A stretch of DNA of 38,065 bases. Origin: an uncultured Ruminococcus sp. (GTDB lineage Bacteria; Bacillota; Clostridia; Oscillospirales; Ruminococcaceae). Numbering within the stretch: position 1 is the first letter of the stretch; each line of letters begins with the position of its first letter. The translations under genes were made by a program, and so were the position numbers. The DNA is taken from NCBI GenBank assembly GCA_946540705.1, contig CAMNJD010000565.1, positions 1-38,065 of the forward strand, given 5' to 3'. The notes beneath the pieces were generated by a model, which saw only the letters and a list, made by a program, of their open reading frames with translations, was not told the origin of the DNA and searched no databases. Below, one piece after another: positions 38,064 to 38,065 of the stretch.

Positions 38064-38065
38064 TT

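Overview
The window reads as one complete temperate siphovirus genome of about 38 kb, infecting a Gram-positive host. The host is probably a gut clostridium of the Oscillospiraceae or Lachnospiraceae type. That guess rests on strong AGGAGG-type ribosome sites, Gram-positive tail, holin and CHAP-endolysin families, a Gram-positive-type LexA box, and many small zinc-ribbon proteins seen in such phages. The gene order closes into a circle. Starting at attP (about 20117-20140) and going left come integrase, exonuclease, cI, cro, the early/replication operon and an HNH gene at the left edge. The order then resumes at the right edge with terS, terL, portal, protease, capsid, head-tail and tail genes, holin and endolysin, followed by a rightward accessory operon that ends at attP. 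The attachment site is therefore internal, as in an excised or virion genome, and the window edges fall exactly between HNH and terS.

Layout. 19-5672 (minus): HNH endonuclease, a sigma-region-4-like late regulator with a promoter, structured leader and terminator behind it, a DNA methylase, a second tyrosine recombinase, many small proteins, and a RusA resolvase. 5673-5941: a repeat-rich, AT-rich segment that looks like the replication origin. 5895-12736 (minus): PriCT-2/primase-helicase, SF2 helicase, DUF669 protein, Sak4-like ATPase and SbcC-like ATPase. 12749-17480 (minus): early regulatory and accessory genes, including an ORF6N antirepressor-like gene and cro. A short plus-strand transcript unit (about 14509-14599) is embedded here. 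17481-17639: divergent cI/cro switch with two near-consensus promoters and three operators. 17640-20108 (plus): cI, DEDDh exonuclease, integrase. 20109-20501: attP, integrase arm-type repeats, two terminators and a strong regulated promoter. 20502-22847 (plus): a five-gene accessory operon whose fourth gene is an AcrVA2-family anti-CRISPR homologue and whose last gene carries a C-terminal ribbon-helix-helix domain. 22897-38063 (minus): lysis, tail and head modules, with a -1 frameshift signal in the tail-chaperone gene.

How it works together. In the lysogen, CI should hold the leftward early promoter down while the accessory operon may be expressed from its own promoter. CI has no self-cleavage domain, so induction is probably not by classical RecA-driven autoproteolysis; a LexA box between cI and the exonuclease/integrase genes and the ORF6N protein are alternative inputs. 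After induction the leftward operon makes the replication and recombination set, then the regulator at 510-902, which probably opens the late promoter lying over its own 3' end and drives transcription through HNH into terS and the structural genes.
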